From contig CAJJDF010000035.1 of the NCBI GenBank assembly GCA_905182785.1, positions 1-64,000 of the forward strand: a DNA stretch of 64,000 nucleotides, written 5' to 3'. Position 1 is the stretch's first letter; each line of letters starts with the position of its first letter. Positions 25,873 through 34,592 of this stretch are shown here, one piece after another. The notes under the pieces were generated by a model. It made no database searches. It saw nothing but the letters and a program-made list of their open reading frames with translations, and was not told the origin of the DNA. The DNA comes from an uncultured Flavobacteriales bacterium (GTDB taxonomy: Bacteria > Bacteroidota > Bacteroidia > Flavobacteriales_D > CAJJDF01). A program made the translations under genes and the position numbers.

Positions 25873-27729
25873 TTACTTAACAAAGTCACTAACCCAATTA
25901 TCTGAAACAGTTGTCTCAGGAATTTCAAACTCAAACCAATCTTGTAGGTTTTTTTCAAAACCTGCTTTGTTCAAATAACTGTCCAAAGCTAAGTTCAACC
26001 CTTTTTTATAAAGTTCATGATCTGCTCCTGTTGGGTCTTCGTGCCACAAGTCGTTTTGTGCAAATCCTTCAAAATCGGGTCCTGTGATTTTAATCTCAAA
26101 CTCTTCTGGGTTTTTACCAATTGGGCTGTGAACGGTAGTGGTAAACATATGCCAAAAAGCAGACTGAACACAACCTGATTCAAATAATTGGCGCACTACC
26201 TCAAGCGAATCAATCGTTTCTTGTTCTGTTTGGGTAGGAAATCCAAACATTAAATAAGCGTGAGTCATTATGTTGTGTTTAGAAAAACTATTGGTTACTC
26301 TAGCCACTTGACCAATATCTACTCCTTTCTTCATTTTCTCCAATAACCTGTCAGATGCCACTTCCAATCCTCCGGTAATTGCTATGCAACCAGCTCGTGA
26401 CATAAGTTCGCACAATTCATCATCAAATGTCTTCTCGAAACGAATATTCGTCCACCACCTCATTTTTATTCCTCTCTTTATTAATTCTAGAGACAAAGCT
26501 CTCAGCATTTTGGGTGGAGCTGCTTCATCCACAAAGTGAAATCCTTCTATACCTGTTTGGGCTCTTATTTTTTCAATTTTATTTACCAAATCTACTGCAG
26601 TCGTATTTTGGTAATTGCCAATGTAATCAAGGTTTACGTCACAAAAAGTACATTGTTTCCAGTAGCAACCGTGAGAAATCGTGAGCTTATTCCATTTTTC
26701 ATCCGTCCACATTCTGTGCATGGGATTTATGATATCCAAGAAGGATAAATACTTCTCAAACGGCAATCCTGTATAATTTGGGGCAGGTAAATCTCGGTGG
26801 TGATAAATCGTGTTTGGAATTTTATTCTTATAAACTACCTTCCCTTTTTCCAATACAAATGTTCTCTCCAACTGATTTATTTCTAATTCTTTACTCAAGT
26901 AATTCACCAGTTTTAGTAAAGGTCCTTCTCCATCATCTAGAGTTATAAAATCTATGAACTCGAAAATTCTTGGATCTTCCAAAGAGCGTAATTCTGTGTT
27001 GCAATATCCGCCACCAAATGCAATTTTTATTTTAGGAAAAAACTGCTTGATGAATTGTGAACTTCGCAAGGCTGCAAACAAATTTCCTGGAAAAGGAATA
27101 GAAAAACAAACCAAATCCGGTTCATGTAATTCTATTTTTGCTTCTAAGATATCCAGCATTTTATCTTCGATAATCGTAGGTTGGTAATTCAAAAACTCTT
27201 CTATCTGATCAAAACTACTTGCAGAAGTACCTATTTGCTCTGCATAACGAGTGAATGCGAAAAACTCATCTACATTGGCTTGAATAAAATCTCCCAATTC
27301 CTCAATAAATAAAGTCCCATAGTGTTTCGCTTTATCAATAATTCCTAACTCTCCATCTGCCCAAGTTATGTTCTTTTTTACTGTTTGTAACCTGTGTCCT
27401 TTTGGAAGAAAACCAGGAGCTAAAATCTCATTTGCTTTCTCAATTGTTTGGGATTGTAAATAGCTAATTACTTTATCTACTCGTAAAACATATTGCTCTT
27501 TTAACTTAAAAACCTGAGGAATAGCGAAACTTTTCAACTCTTGAGCTTCACGAAAAATAGCACGAATAAATCCTGAAGTAAAAATAGAAGTAAACAACTC
27601 TATACTCAAATCACACTGCTCTACTGCCACATTCTTCTCCTCCAAAAAACCTTTTAGGTAAGCCGAAGCAGGATACGAAGTATTGAGCTGGGTAAAAGGA
27701 GGTGTGATTAATAGTATTTTTTGCTGCAT
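25873..27729 (-). CDS. B12-binding-domain radical SAM protein
   Basis: A 618-aa protein. The N-terminal start KILLITPPFTQ and an inner PDLVCFSIPFPGN segment form a B12-binding-like Rossmann region (about 1-290). The radical SAM domain follows, with the cluster ligands C355, C360 and C363 in GCYWKQCTFCD, a CX4CX2C spacing common in this subgroup in place of CX3CX2C. The domain continues with HFVDEAAPP and a GGLEVAS motif. The substrate is unknown. I chose the ATG at 27729 (MQQKILL). The frame extends two codons further to a TTG, but that TTG lies inside a perfect TATCTTTG -7-like box. Confidence 0.88.
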   Translation of the reverse strand: MQQKILLITPPFTQLNTSYPASAYLKGFLEEKNVAVEQCDLSIELFTSIFTSGFIRAIFREAQELKSFAIPQVFKLKEQYVLRVDKVISYLQSQTIEKANEILAPGFLPKGHRLQTVKKNITWADGELGIIDKAKHYGTLFIEELGDFIQANVDEFFAFTRYAEQIGTSASSFDQIEEFLNYQPTIIEDKMLDILEAKIELHEPDLVCFSIPFPGNLFAALRSSQFIKQFFPKIKIAFGGGYCNTELRSLEDPRIFEFIDFITLDDGEGPLLKLVNYLSKELEINQLERTFVLEKGKVVYKNKIPNTIYHHRDLPAPNYTGLPFEKYLSFLDIINPMHRMWTDEKWNKLTISHGCYWKQCTFCDVNLDYIGNYQNTTAVDLVNKIEKIRAQTGIEGFHFVDEAAPPKMLRALSLELIKRGIKMRWWTNIRFEKTFDDELCELMSRAGCIAITGGLEVASDRLLEKMKKGVDIGQVARVTNSFSKHNIMTHAYLMFGFPTQTEQETIDSLEVVRQLFESGCVQSAFWHMFTTTVHSPIGKNPEEFEIKITGPDFEGFAQNDLWHEDPTGADHELYKKGLNLALDSYLNKAGFEKNLQDWFEFEIPETTVSDNWVSDFVK

Positions 27730-27732
27730 GAA

Positions 27733-27740
27733 CAAAGATA
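27733..27740 (-). promoter_or_regulatory. TATCTTTG box 3 nt upstream of the radical SAM start
   Basis: Read on the minus strand, TATCTTTG is a perfect TAnnTTTG -7 element. It ends 3 nt before the ATG at 27729. If used, the transcript would start at or next to the start codon, that is leaderless. No TTTG was found at -33. Confidence 0.4.
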
Positions 27741-27847
27741 GAATTCATTAACGACTATTTCATGAAAAATAGCATTGGTTTCGTGACTTAAATAGCAGAT
27801 TTTAATACTAAATATATGTATTACAGTTAATTGAATATAAAGCTGTC

Positions 27848-28449
27848 ATGGAAAATAAAATTTTAATATTACTCCTTATTTGTTCTTGCAACAAATGTAA
27901 ATACTCAAGTAGCTACTCCAATAAAAAAAATAGGTTTTGGTTTAGAGGTATTTGCTAATTCTACTTTTGAGAGATCAAAAAATGATGGAACTGAAAATAA
28001 GACAAAAGAAGAAATACTTAGTTGGATTATAACTGATTTTGGCTTTGATCCTTCTCTTAATAATACCTTAAAAAATATTACAATCATCATAATATTCAGA
28101 TTCCTATTTTTTATAATTATAACATGACACGCAATTTTTATATGAGAGGAGGAATTGGTACTATTGTTAATATTTCTAATTCTACTACTTTCATGCTAGG
28201 GGATAATTCTGAAAATAAAACTCGAAATACATTGAATAACTTCTCTTCTCCAAATTTTAGACGGTTTAATTTTTCTGGAAACTTAGGATTTGGAGTTACA
28301 TTTTTTCAGTCAACAGGATTTAGTTTGTATGCCCAAACTAATATTGAAACTAATCTTTTGCAATTAAAAAAGGGGCGCATCTAAACAGAAGATCTATTTT
28401 TAATTGGAGTTATTATTGGAGCTATAATTTAGAAGTAACTCTCTCTTAA
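27848..28449 (+). pseudogene. Frameshifted outer-membrane beta-barrel (porin-family) protein
   Basis: Three frames join into one protein. An ATG at 27848 gives a signal-peptide start (MENKILILLL). The frame then shifts near 27876-27885 to a stretch with NTQVATPIKKIGFGLEV. It shifts again near 28075-28082 to NIQIPIFYNYN and FYMRGGIG, the pattern of PorT-like barrels, and last near 28362-28378 (an A6G4 tract) to a terminal segment ending SYNLEVTLS before TAA at 28449. The ending hydrophobic strand is typical of outer-membrane barrels. The intact frame 28124..28384 is only the middle part. The reading is a decayed gene. Assembly errors at homopolymers are possible, but three in one short gene and none evident in its neighbours argues for real decay. 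Confidence 0.7.
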
Positions 28450-28453
28450 ATCG

Positions 28454-29872
28454 TTATATTTTAGTAATATTTCTTATCATTCCTTTGAAAATAAAACCAT
28501 GAAAAGGAAATACTGCATACCAATAAGCTCTTCCCAAAACACCTAACGGGCGGAAAGTTGCAGTTTGTATTAGTTTATTGTTCTCAATTTTAAATTCTAA
28601 CCAAGCTTCTCCAGGTAATTTCATTTCTGCAAATAAGAGTAATCGACCTTCTTGCTTATTGGCATAAAGCACTCTCCAAAAATCTAACGCATCTCCTGCA
28701 TGAATAGTATCGGGGTTTGTTCTTCCTCTTCGCAATCCTACTCCACCAACAAATTTATCTAAATACCCTCTCAATTTCCACAACCAATTTCCAGAATACC
28801 AGCCTGTTTCTCCCCCAATACTCCAAATTTTTTGGATACATTGTTCATTATCCAAAACCTCTCTATCTCTCACATCCTTAAAACAACCAAAAGTTGGCAC
28901 TTCAATAAAATCACTAATACTATCGGTTAATCCACTACTCGCATAAGCATCTTTCCAACTGGACAACACATCATTATTTTTTATTCTTGCAAAAGCAAGT
29001 TCCAAAGCTTTTTGATATGAGATTGGCGTAATTTGAAGAATTTTATTAATCTTATGATCTCTGCATACTACTTCTATTTTCATACTGTCTACTAGTGATG
29101 AAGCTAGTTTATAAGAGGTAGAAGTTACAAAATATAACCAATAGGAAGATAATTTTGGTGTCATTACAGGGACTGTCCATATTTTACGTTTCAGGTTTCT
29201 TTCTTTAGCAAATCCAAGTAACATTTCTTTGTAAGACAAGACATCTGGACCACCAATATCAAAATTATGATTAAATGTTTTTGAATTAAAAATCCCTTTA
29301 GACAGGAACGAAATTACATCCTTAATACCAATAGGTTGGCATTTTGTATTGAGCCATTTTGGGGTAATCATAATGGGTAATTTCTCTACCAAGTCACGAA
29401 TAATTTCGAAAGAAGCACTCCCCGAACCAATAATTATTCCAGCTCGTAAGGTTGTTAGGTGATAGTTTCCTTTTTCAAGCTCTATCTCTACATTTTTTCT
29501 TGAACTCAAATGCTCTGATAAATCCGTTTCGTTCACTATTCCACTTAAATACATAACGTGTTTTACCTCTGTACTATTCATTGCTTCACGAAAATTCACT
29601 GCACATTGTTGTTCTAAGGATTTGTAGTCGCTAGAAGAAGACATAGAGTGAACCAAATAATAAGCTCCATCAATATCTTTTGGGACCTGTTTTAGCGATT
29701 GTTTATCCAATAAATCTACCTCTATAATTTCTACCTTTTCTATTATAGCTTCTGAGGGATTAAATCTTTTAGCATCTCTCACACAGCAAACTACTTCATA
29801 TCCTTCATCTAAAAGTGATATTAATAATCTTTTACCAATATATCCTGTCGATCCAGTTAACAATATTTTCAT
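28454..29872 (-). CDS. SDR-family NAD(P)-binding protein with C-terminal DUF2867
   Basis: A 472-aa two-domain protein. The N-terminus is an atypical short-chain dehydrogenase with GSTGYIG at residues 7-13 and a later YLVHSM segment (about 1-290). From about 310 to the end it has a DUF2867-like domain (GGETGWYSGNWLWKLRG by landmarks GGETGWY and LWKLRG, then LGVLGRAYWY). The same fusion is widespread in bacteria, and substrate and pathway are not established. No signal peptide; it is probably cytoplasmic or membrane-peripheral. It is convergent with the pseudogene, 4 nt apart. Confidence 0.85.
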   Translation of the reverse strand: MKILLTGSTGYIGKRLLISLLDEGYEVVCCVRDAKRFNPSEAIIEKVEIIEVDLLDKQSLKQVPKDIDGAYYLVHSMSSSSDYKSLEQQCAVNFREAMNSTEVKHVMYLSGIVNETDLSEHLSSRKNVEIELEKGNYHLTTLRAGIIIGSGSASFEIIRDLVEKLPIMITPKWLNTKCQPIGIKDVISFLSKGIFNSKTFNHNFDIGGPDVLSYKEMLLGFAKERNLKRKIWTVPVMTPKLSSYWLYFVTSTSYKLASSLVDSMKIEVVCRDHKINKILQITPISYQKALELAFARIKNNDVLSSWKDAYASSGLTDSISDFIEVPTFGCFKDVRDREVLDNEQCIQKIWSIGGETGWYSGNWLWKLRGYLDKFVGGVGLRRGRTNPDTIHAGDALDFWRVLYANKQEGRLLLFAEMKLPGEAWLEFKIENNKLIQTATFRPLGVLGRAYWYAVFPFHGFIFKGMIRNITKI

Positions 29873-29964
29873 AATGTGATAGCCTAAGTGTATTACAAAT
29901 AGTTTTATAAACTAAAGTTAACACAAATAGGAAACATTTGCTTGTTTCTGTTGTTTCTATTCCA

Positions 29965-30000
29965 TAAAAAAGCTCCTATATTTTAATAATACAGGAGCTT
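29965..30000 (-). terminator. Terminator of the transketolase-VWA operon
   Basis: On the minus strand a stem of about 12 bp (AAGCTCCT and ATATT paired with their complements, one mismatch) is followed by a T run. It sits just past the stop of the transketolase C-terminal subunit at 30022. Confidence 0.8.
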
Positions 30001-30021
30001 ATAATATTCTTTTTATAAGGC

Positions 30022-30975
30022 TTACTTTCTCATCATCACAGCTTCACATGCTGAAATGATATCTACTGTATCCAATCCATATTTTGTCATTAATTCGGCT
30101 GGCGTTCCACTTTCTCCAAATGTATCATCAACTGCTACAAATTCTTGTGGTGTTGGGATTGTTCTACATAATAAAGAAGAAATAGACTCTCCTAACCCTC
30201 CATTAATTTGGTGTTCTTCTGCTGTAACGATACATCTTGTTTTCATCACAGAGTTTAAGATGATTTCTTCGTCCAAAGGTTTAATCGTGTGAATGTTTAT
30301 GACCTCTGCACTTATTCCTTTTGCTTCTAATTCTTTGGCTGCTTCTAGTGCTTTCCAAACTAAGTGACCAGTAGCAACAATTGTTACGTCAGTTCCTTCG
30401 CTCAACATAATTCCTTTTCCAATTTCGAATGGCATGTCTTCTGGAATAAAGATGGGTACACTTGGTCTTCCAAATCTTAAATAAACTGGCCCTTCGTAAT
30501 CAGCAATGGCAAGAGTTGCTGCTTTTGTTTGGTTATAATCACATGGATTAATCACGCACATATTTGGCAACATTTTCATCATTCCTATGTCTTCCAATAC
30601 TTGGTGAGTTGCTCCGTCTTCTCCCAAAGTTAAACCTGCGTGAGAAGCACAAATTTTTACATTTTTATCCGAGTAAGCAACAGATTGTCTTATTTGATCA
30701 TACACACGGCTCGTAGAAAAATTAGCAAATGTTCCTGTATATGGAATTTTACCTCCAATTGTCATTCCTGCTGCCATTCCAATCATATTTGCCTCTGCTA
30801 TTCCTGCTTGAAAAAATCTATCTGGAAAAGCTTCTTTAAATGCTCCCATTTTAAGAGAACCTGTTAAATCAGCACACATAGCCACAACATCTTCATTTTG
30901 TTGTCCTAGCTCATACAATCCGTCTCCAAACCCTGATCTCGTGTCTTTTTTTCCTAATACTGGATAATCTGTCAT
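30022..30975 (-). CDS. Transketolase, C-terminal subunit
   Basis: A 317-aa pyrimidine-binding and C-terminal half of a split transketolase. Catalytic glutamate E61 is in GIAEANMIG, followed by YTGTFANF and the segment ICASHAGLTLGEDGATHQ (landmarks CASHAG, GEDGATHQ) that lines the ThDP site. The C-terminal TPP-binding-domain-like region has TAEEHQINGGLGE. It must pair with the N-terminal half at 32405..33262 to make the active alpha2beta2-type enzyme that moves C2 units in the pentose phosphate pathway. It is the last gene of the operon, and 21 nt separate it from the VWA gene. Confidence 0.94.
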   Translation of the reverse strand: MTDYPVLGKKDTRSGFGDGLYELGQQNEDVVAMCADLTGSLKMGAFKEAFPDRFFQAGIAEANMIGMAAGMTIGGKIPYTGTFANFSTSRVYDQIRQSVAYSDKNVKICASHAGLTLGEDGATHQVLEDIGMMKMLPNMCVINPCDYNQTKAATLAIADYEGPVYLRFGRPSVPIFIPEDMPFEIGKGIMLSEGTDVTIVATGHLVWKALEAAKELEAKGISAEVINIHTIKPLDEEIILNSVMKTRCIVTAEEHQINGGLGESISSLLCRTIPTPQEFVAVDDTFGESGTPAELMTKYGLDTVDIISACEAVMMRK

Positions 30976-30996
30976 ATCGTTTGTTTTGTGGTCTTT

Positions 30997-32373
30997 TTAT
31001 AAATTTACTTCTAAACTGGTTCCTGAGGCTATTCTAAAATCCTTACTCACTGTATAGGCGGATGAATTTTTTCTTGCTGGGCGGTAAACGATTGTATAAT
31101 TTCCTGGTTGTAATGAAAGCTGATAATTTAATTTTTCTCTTTCTAGGTTACAGACCCATACTCTTTCTCCTTTTACTTCAGTAAAAATGGAAGCAACTCC
31201 AAAAAATGGAGTGTTAATATTCACTGTTCCTGCGTGTTGAATTACAATTCTATTTGTTTTACTCTGCTCTACTTTTACGTTCTCCATTAAAATTCTTGGT
31301 AAACTAAGTATTTCAACATCATAAGAACCAACAATATATCTGTCTTCACTGTTCATTCTTTGCGCATTTATCGTTTCTTTTTCATCTTTCTTTCTTATCA
31401 CACATTTTATGTCTGTGTAAGAGTTTGCTGCACCAAGAATTCTAAATTCTAATCCTCCCTGTGGCGCATCCAAAGTAATTGTATTGTGTTCCCCTGCTTT
31501 TAATTCTATTCCTTCCTTCTCAACTTTCGGGGTGGTGTGAACAATTAATTTATAAGTTGACAAAGGATCAATCCACATGGTATCAGGCCTATTTTTCCTA
31601 TCCAAAGTATGCATAAAAGTATATTTCAACTCTCTCGTTTTCATGTCGTAAAAAGACATGGTTAGATCTGTTTCTTTGGCTTGTTTTGCTGTATTCAATA
31701 AATTTACTTGAACAGTTGTATTGTTCAAAGCTTCACTCATTACCACTTTCATCACATCTCTAAATGACTCTTCCGTGCTCGCCTCATAAGATTTGCCTAT
31801 GCATTCAAAATCCTTCAAAGATTCTAAATCCATTGCAATTCCAATTATGTAAGGCCTTACTTCTATTCCTTTTTCTCTTAGCATTTTTGCAACAGCACAA
31901 GGATCTTCATCACAGGCTTCTATTCCATCTGTAATTAATATAATAACATTGCGACAATTGTTACACTCAGGGAAATCTTGAGCTGCATATTCTAACGAAC
32001 GAGCAATTGGAGTTGTTCCTTTGGGCTGTAGAGAATTAATTTTAGTTTTGATTTTATCAAAGTTATCCTTTCCAAATGGGACTTCAAGCTTGGTATCGTT
32101 ACAATCTTGTAGTCCTGGATATATTCTTGTTTGATGTCCGTACATTCTTAAAGCCACTTCTAAATTGTCTATTTTAGACAACTCACTCATAGTTTCATAC
32201 ATCAATTTTTTTGCTACTTTAATTTTACTTGATTCTTGCCATTGTCCATTCATAGAATTAGAACCATCAAATATAAATAGGATTCTTGTTGTCTCTATAG
32301 TTTGTGCTAAATAAGTAAAACTAAGGCATAAGAATACTACTAAAACCGAAAATCTTTTTGAAACTAATTTCAT
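30997..32373 (-). CDS. Exported von Willebrand factor A domain protein, between the transketolase halves
   Basis: A 458-aa protein with a signal peptide (residues 1-23, ending TYLAQ). The VWA domain (about 28-215) has a full MIDAS set: D36-G-S38-N-S40 in FIFDGSNSM, the Thr in PKGTTPIARS, and ITDGIEACDED. It is therefore likely to bind a divalent metal and a protein ligand. The C-terminal part (about 225-458) is predicted beta-rich with strands such as GLEFRILG and PGNYTIVYRPA, resembling carboxypeptidase-regulatory or Ig folds. No cross-link to transketolase function is known to me. It lies inside one operon with both halves (31 nt and 21 nt gaps), an unusual position. Confidence 0.88.
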   Translation of the reverse strand: MKLVSKRFSVLVVFLCLSFTYLAQTIETTRILFIFDGSNSMNGQWQESSKIKVAKKLMYETMSELSKIDNLEVALRMYGHQTRIYPGLQDCNDTKLEVPFGKDNFDKIKTKINSLQPKGTTPIARSLEYAAQDFPECNNCRNVIILITDGIEACDEDPCAVAKMLREKGIEVRPYIIGIAMDLESLKDFECIGKSYEASTEESFRDVMKVVMSEALNNTTVQVNLLNTAKQAKETDLTMSFYDMKTRELKYTFMHTLDRKNRPDTMWIDPLSTYKLIVHTTPKVEKEGIELKAGEHNTITLDAPQGGLEFRILGAANSYTDIKCVIRKKDEKETINAQRMNSEDRYIVGSYDVEILSLPRILMENVKVEQSKTNRIVIQHAGTVNINTPFFGVASIFTEVKGERVWVCNLEREKLNYQLSLQPGNYTIVYRPARKNSSAYTVSKDFRIASGTSLEVNL

Positions 32374-32404
32374 ATAAAGTGTTTTAATAGTAATAATACA
32401 ATTG

Positions 32405-33262
32405 TTATGCCATCACATAGTCTCCAAGAGTTTCCTCTAGTTGATCCAAAGCAGTTGTTAATTGTTCATCATTAGGTGCAGAACCATGCCATTTGTGAGT
32501 TCCTGTCATGTAATCTACTCCTTGTCCCATTTCTGTTCTCAACAAAACCATTACTGGTTTACCTTTTCCTGTAAGCGATTTTGCTTTGTTCATTGCATTA
32601 ATAACCGATTGCATGTCGTTTCCATTGTCTTCTGTAAAAACTTCCCAGCCAAATGCTCTCCATTTCCCTTCCAAATCTCCCAATGACATTATGTCTTCTA
32701 CGTCTCCATCAATCTGACGGCCGTTATAGTCAACAGTTGCGATAATATTATCTACTTTATTGGCAGCTCCATACATAGCAGCTTCCCAAATTTGTCCTTC
32801 TTGTAATTCTCCATCTCCGTGAAGTGTATAAACCAAACTATCTTCTCCGTTTAGCTTTTTAGTCATTGCTGCTCCTAATCCAACTGACAATCCTTGACCT
32901 AGTGATCCTGAAGCAATTCTTATTCCTTCTAATCCTTCTTCTGTAGCTGGGTGACCTTGCAACCTTGAATTTAACTTACGAAATGTAGCTAATTCATTTT
33001 TTTCAAAATAACCAGAATGAGCTAATGTGCTGTACCATACTGGTGAAATATGACCGTTTGATAGAAAGAATAAATCTTCATCAAATCCATCCATATCAAA
33101 ATCATTGGCTTTGTGATTCATTATCTCAAAATAAAGAGTAACGAAATACTCTACACATCCTAAAGATCCTCCTGGATGCCCAGAATTATTAGCGTGTACC
33201 ATTCTCACAATATCACGTCTTACTTGTGATGCAATTGATTCTAATTCTTTAATATCAGCCAT
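32405..33262 (-). CDS. Transketolase, N-terminal (ThDP-pyrophosphate-binding) subunit
   Basis: A 285-aa half-enzyme. The ThDP motif runs from GDG (149-151) with Glu152 to Asn180. Catalytic and substrate-binding histidines H29 (SGHPGGSLG), H71 (SNGHISP) and H104 (LQGHPA) are present. I take the ATG at 33262 (MADIKELES) as the start. An upstream in-frame TTG at 33280 lies within the -7 box of the promoter and so cannot be translated from this transcript. It is first in the operon tktN-VWA-tktC. No transaldolase or other pentose-phosphate gene is close. Confidence 0.94.
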   Translation of the reverse strand: MADIKELESIASQVRRDIVRMVHANNSGHPGGSLGCVEYFVTLYFEIMNHKANDFDMDGFDEDLFFLSNGHISPVWYSTLAHSGYFEKNELATFRKLNSRLQGHPATEEGLEGIRIASGSLGQGLSVGLGAAMTKKLNGEDSLVYTLHGDGELQEGQIWEAAMYGAANKVDNIIATVDYNGRQIDGDVEDIMSLGDLEGKWRAFGWEVFTEDNGNDMQSVINAMNKAKSLTGKGKPVMVLLRTEMGQGVDYMTGTHKWHGSAPNDEQLTTALDQLEETLGDYVMA

Positions 33263-33277
33263 TGTTTTTCTTTTTTT

Positions 33278-33309
33278 CAAATGTAATCTTGATTTAGATT
33301 TTGAACAAA
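33278..33309 (-). promoter_or_regulatory. Promoter of the transketolase-VWA operon
   Basis: On the minus strand TTTG (33309..33306), a 20-nt spacer, then TACATTTG (33285..33278). This fits the TTTG-N19-21-TAnnTTTG consensus. The -7 box overlaps the upstream TTG and leaves about 10 nt of leader before the ATG at 33262. Confidence 0.75.
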
Positions 33310-33608
33310 GATTTACATTCAGAATTTTTAAAAGTTATTAACGATTTATTTATCGCGATTAGTAATTAGGCAATAATGAATAGTTCTTCTTTGTCCTGTT
33401 TTTTTCTTTAGATTCGTTTAAAAAGGAAATCTAAAGAAAAAAACTACCTATTGGATAAGATTTCCGATTGGTAGGGAATGACAGCATAGATAATAAATTA
33501 CGGAACTGATGGTTCAAGTGATATTAATGATTAATAACGAATTGAAATTCATATCGAGAACAGAAGTTTAACAGAAAATTTCTTAATTTAGCACTTAAAG
33601 TAATTCAA
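33281..33608. other. Divergent intergenic region between transketolase and meaB
   Basis: About 330 nt without a gene. Besides the transketolase promoter it holds a TTAGTAATTAG-like AT-rich motif (near 33358), a perfect 16-bp inverted repeat (33399..33443) and a short GGTAGGGAATGAC remnant. No open frame of note was seen. Confidence 0.6.
33399..33443. repeat. 16-bp perfect inverted repeat
   Basis: Arms TTTTTTTCTTTAGATT (33399..33414) and AATCTAAAGAAAAAAA (33428..33443) are exact complements with a 13-nt loop. Each strand begins with Ts and ends with As, so it does not look like an intrinsic terminator for either neighbour. Confidence 0.85.
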
Positions 33609-34580
33609 ATGAAAACAAAAGAACTTTCTTATTACACAAATGGAATTGAAGCGAAGAACACAGTTATTCTTAGTCAATCGATTACTTTGGTGGAGAGTTC
33701 TAAAAAAGAACACCAAGTTCTTGCTCAGCAAATAATAAATCATTGTTTACCCCTTTCTGGAAATTCTATACGAATAGGAATTACGGGAGTTCCTGGAGTA
33801 GGAAAAAGCACGTTTATTGAAGCTTTTGGAACTTTTTTGACAGGAATTGGAAAGAAAATAGCTGTTTTAGCAATTGATCCAACTTCTCAGCAATCAAGAG
33901 GAAGTATCTTAGGGGATAAAACCCGAATGGATAATCTTGCTGTAAATCCTGATGCTTATATTCGTCCTTCTGCTTCTGGAAAAACATTAGGTGGTGTGGG
34001 ACAAAAAACTCATGAAACAATCTTGCTTTGCGAAGCAGCTGGTTACGAAATAATTTTAGTAGAAACGGTAGGAGTTGGTCAATCAGAAACAGAAGTTTTT
34101 TCTATGACAGATTTCTTTTTGTTACTTATGATTGCGGGAGCTGGGGATGAATTACAAGGAATAAAAAGAGGGATTATGGAAATGGCTGATGCTATTTTGA
34201 TAAACAAAGCAGAAGGCGATAATTTGATTAAAGCCAAACAAGCAAGAAGAGAATATGCTAACGCTCTGCACTTATTTCCTGCCAAAGAAAGCGATTGGAT
34301 TCCTCATGTAGAATTATGTTCTGCTTTACAAAACACAGGAATTGAAGAAGCTTGGAATATCATTGAGTCCTATTTAGTAAAAACTAAAACGACTGGTTAT
34401 TTTGAAAAGAACAGAAAAAGACAAACCAAAGATTGGTTCTATAAATTCTTAAACCACCAAGTGCTTACTTCTTTTTATGAAGGCAATGGAATTACTGAGC
34501 AATTGAAAGAAATTGAACAACAAGTTTTGAATGGAGAGATTTCCCCTTTTGAAGCAAGTAGAATTGTGATGGGGAATTAA
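33609..34580 (+). CDS. meaB: MeaB-type G3E GTPase, methylmalonyl-CoA mutase chaperone
   Basis: A 323-aa G3E-family GTPase. It gates cofactor delivery to and protection of B12-dependent methylmalonyl-CoA mutase. Present are Walker A GVPGVGKST (60-68), the DPTSQQSRGSILGDKTRM switch segment (landmarks DPTS, GDKTRM), VETVGVGQSE, and a G4 motif NKAEGD (199-204). The usual MeaB form is NKADGD or NKADG, so the guanine-binding aspartate appears replaced by glutamate. The mutase genes are not in the window. It is a single gene; the next gene is convergent after 12 nt. Confidence 0.93.
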   Translation: MKTKELSYYTNGIEAKNTVILSQSITLVESSKKEHQVLAQQIINHCLPLSGNSIRIGITGVPGVGKSTFIEAFGTFLTGIGKKIAVLAIDPTSQQSRGSILGDKTRMDNLAVNPDAYIRPSASGKTLGGVGQKTHETILLCEAAGYEIILVETVGVGQSETEVFSMTDFFLLLMIAGAGDELQGIKRGIMEMADAILINKAEGDNLIKAKQARREYANALHLFPAKESDWIPHVELCSALQNTGIEEAWNIIESYLVKTKTTGYFEKNRKRQTKDWFYKFLNHQVLTSFYEGNGITEQLKEIEQQVLNGEISPFEASRIVMGN

Positions 34581-34592
34581 GAGTAATTCATT

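Noticed and set aside
28124..28384. Separate 86-aa protein in the middle of the barrel pseudogene
   Set aside because: It is the middle part of a gene that continues in other frames at both ends.
33263..33280. TTG start of the transketolase N-terminal subunit
   Set aside because: It lies inside the -7 element TACATTTG of a well-spaced promoter; ATG at 33262 is a normal start.
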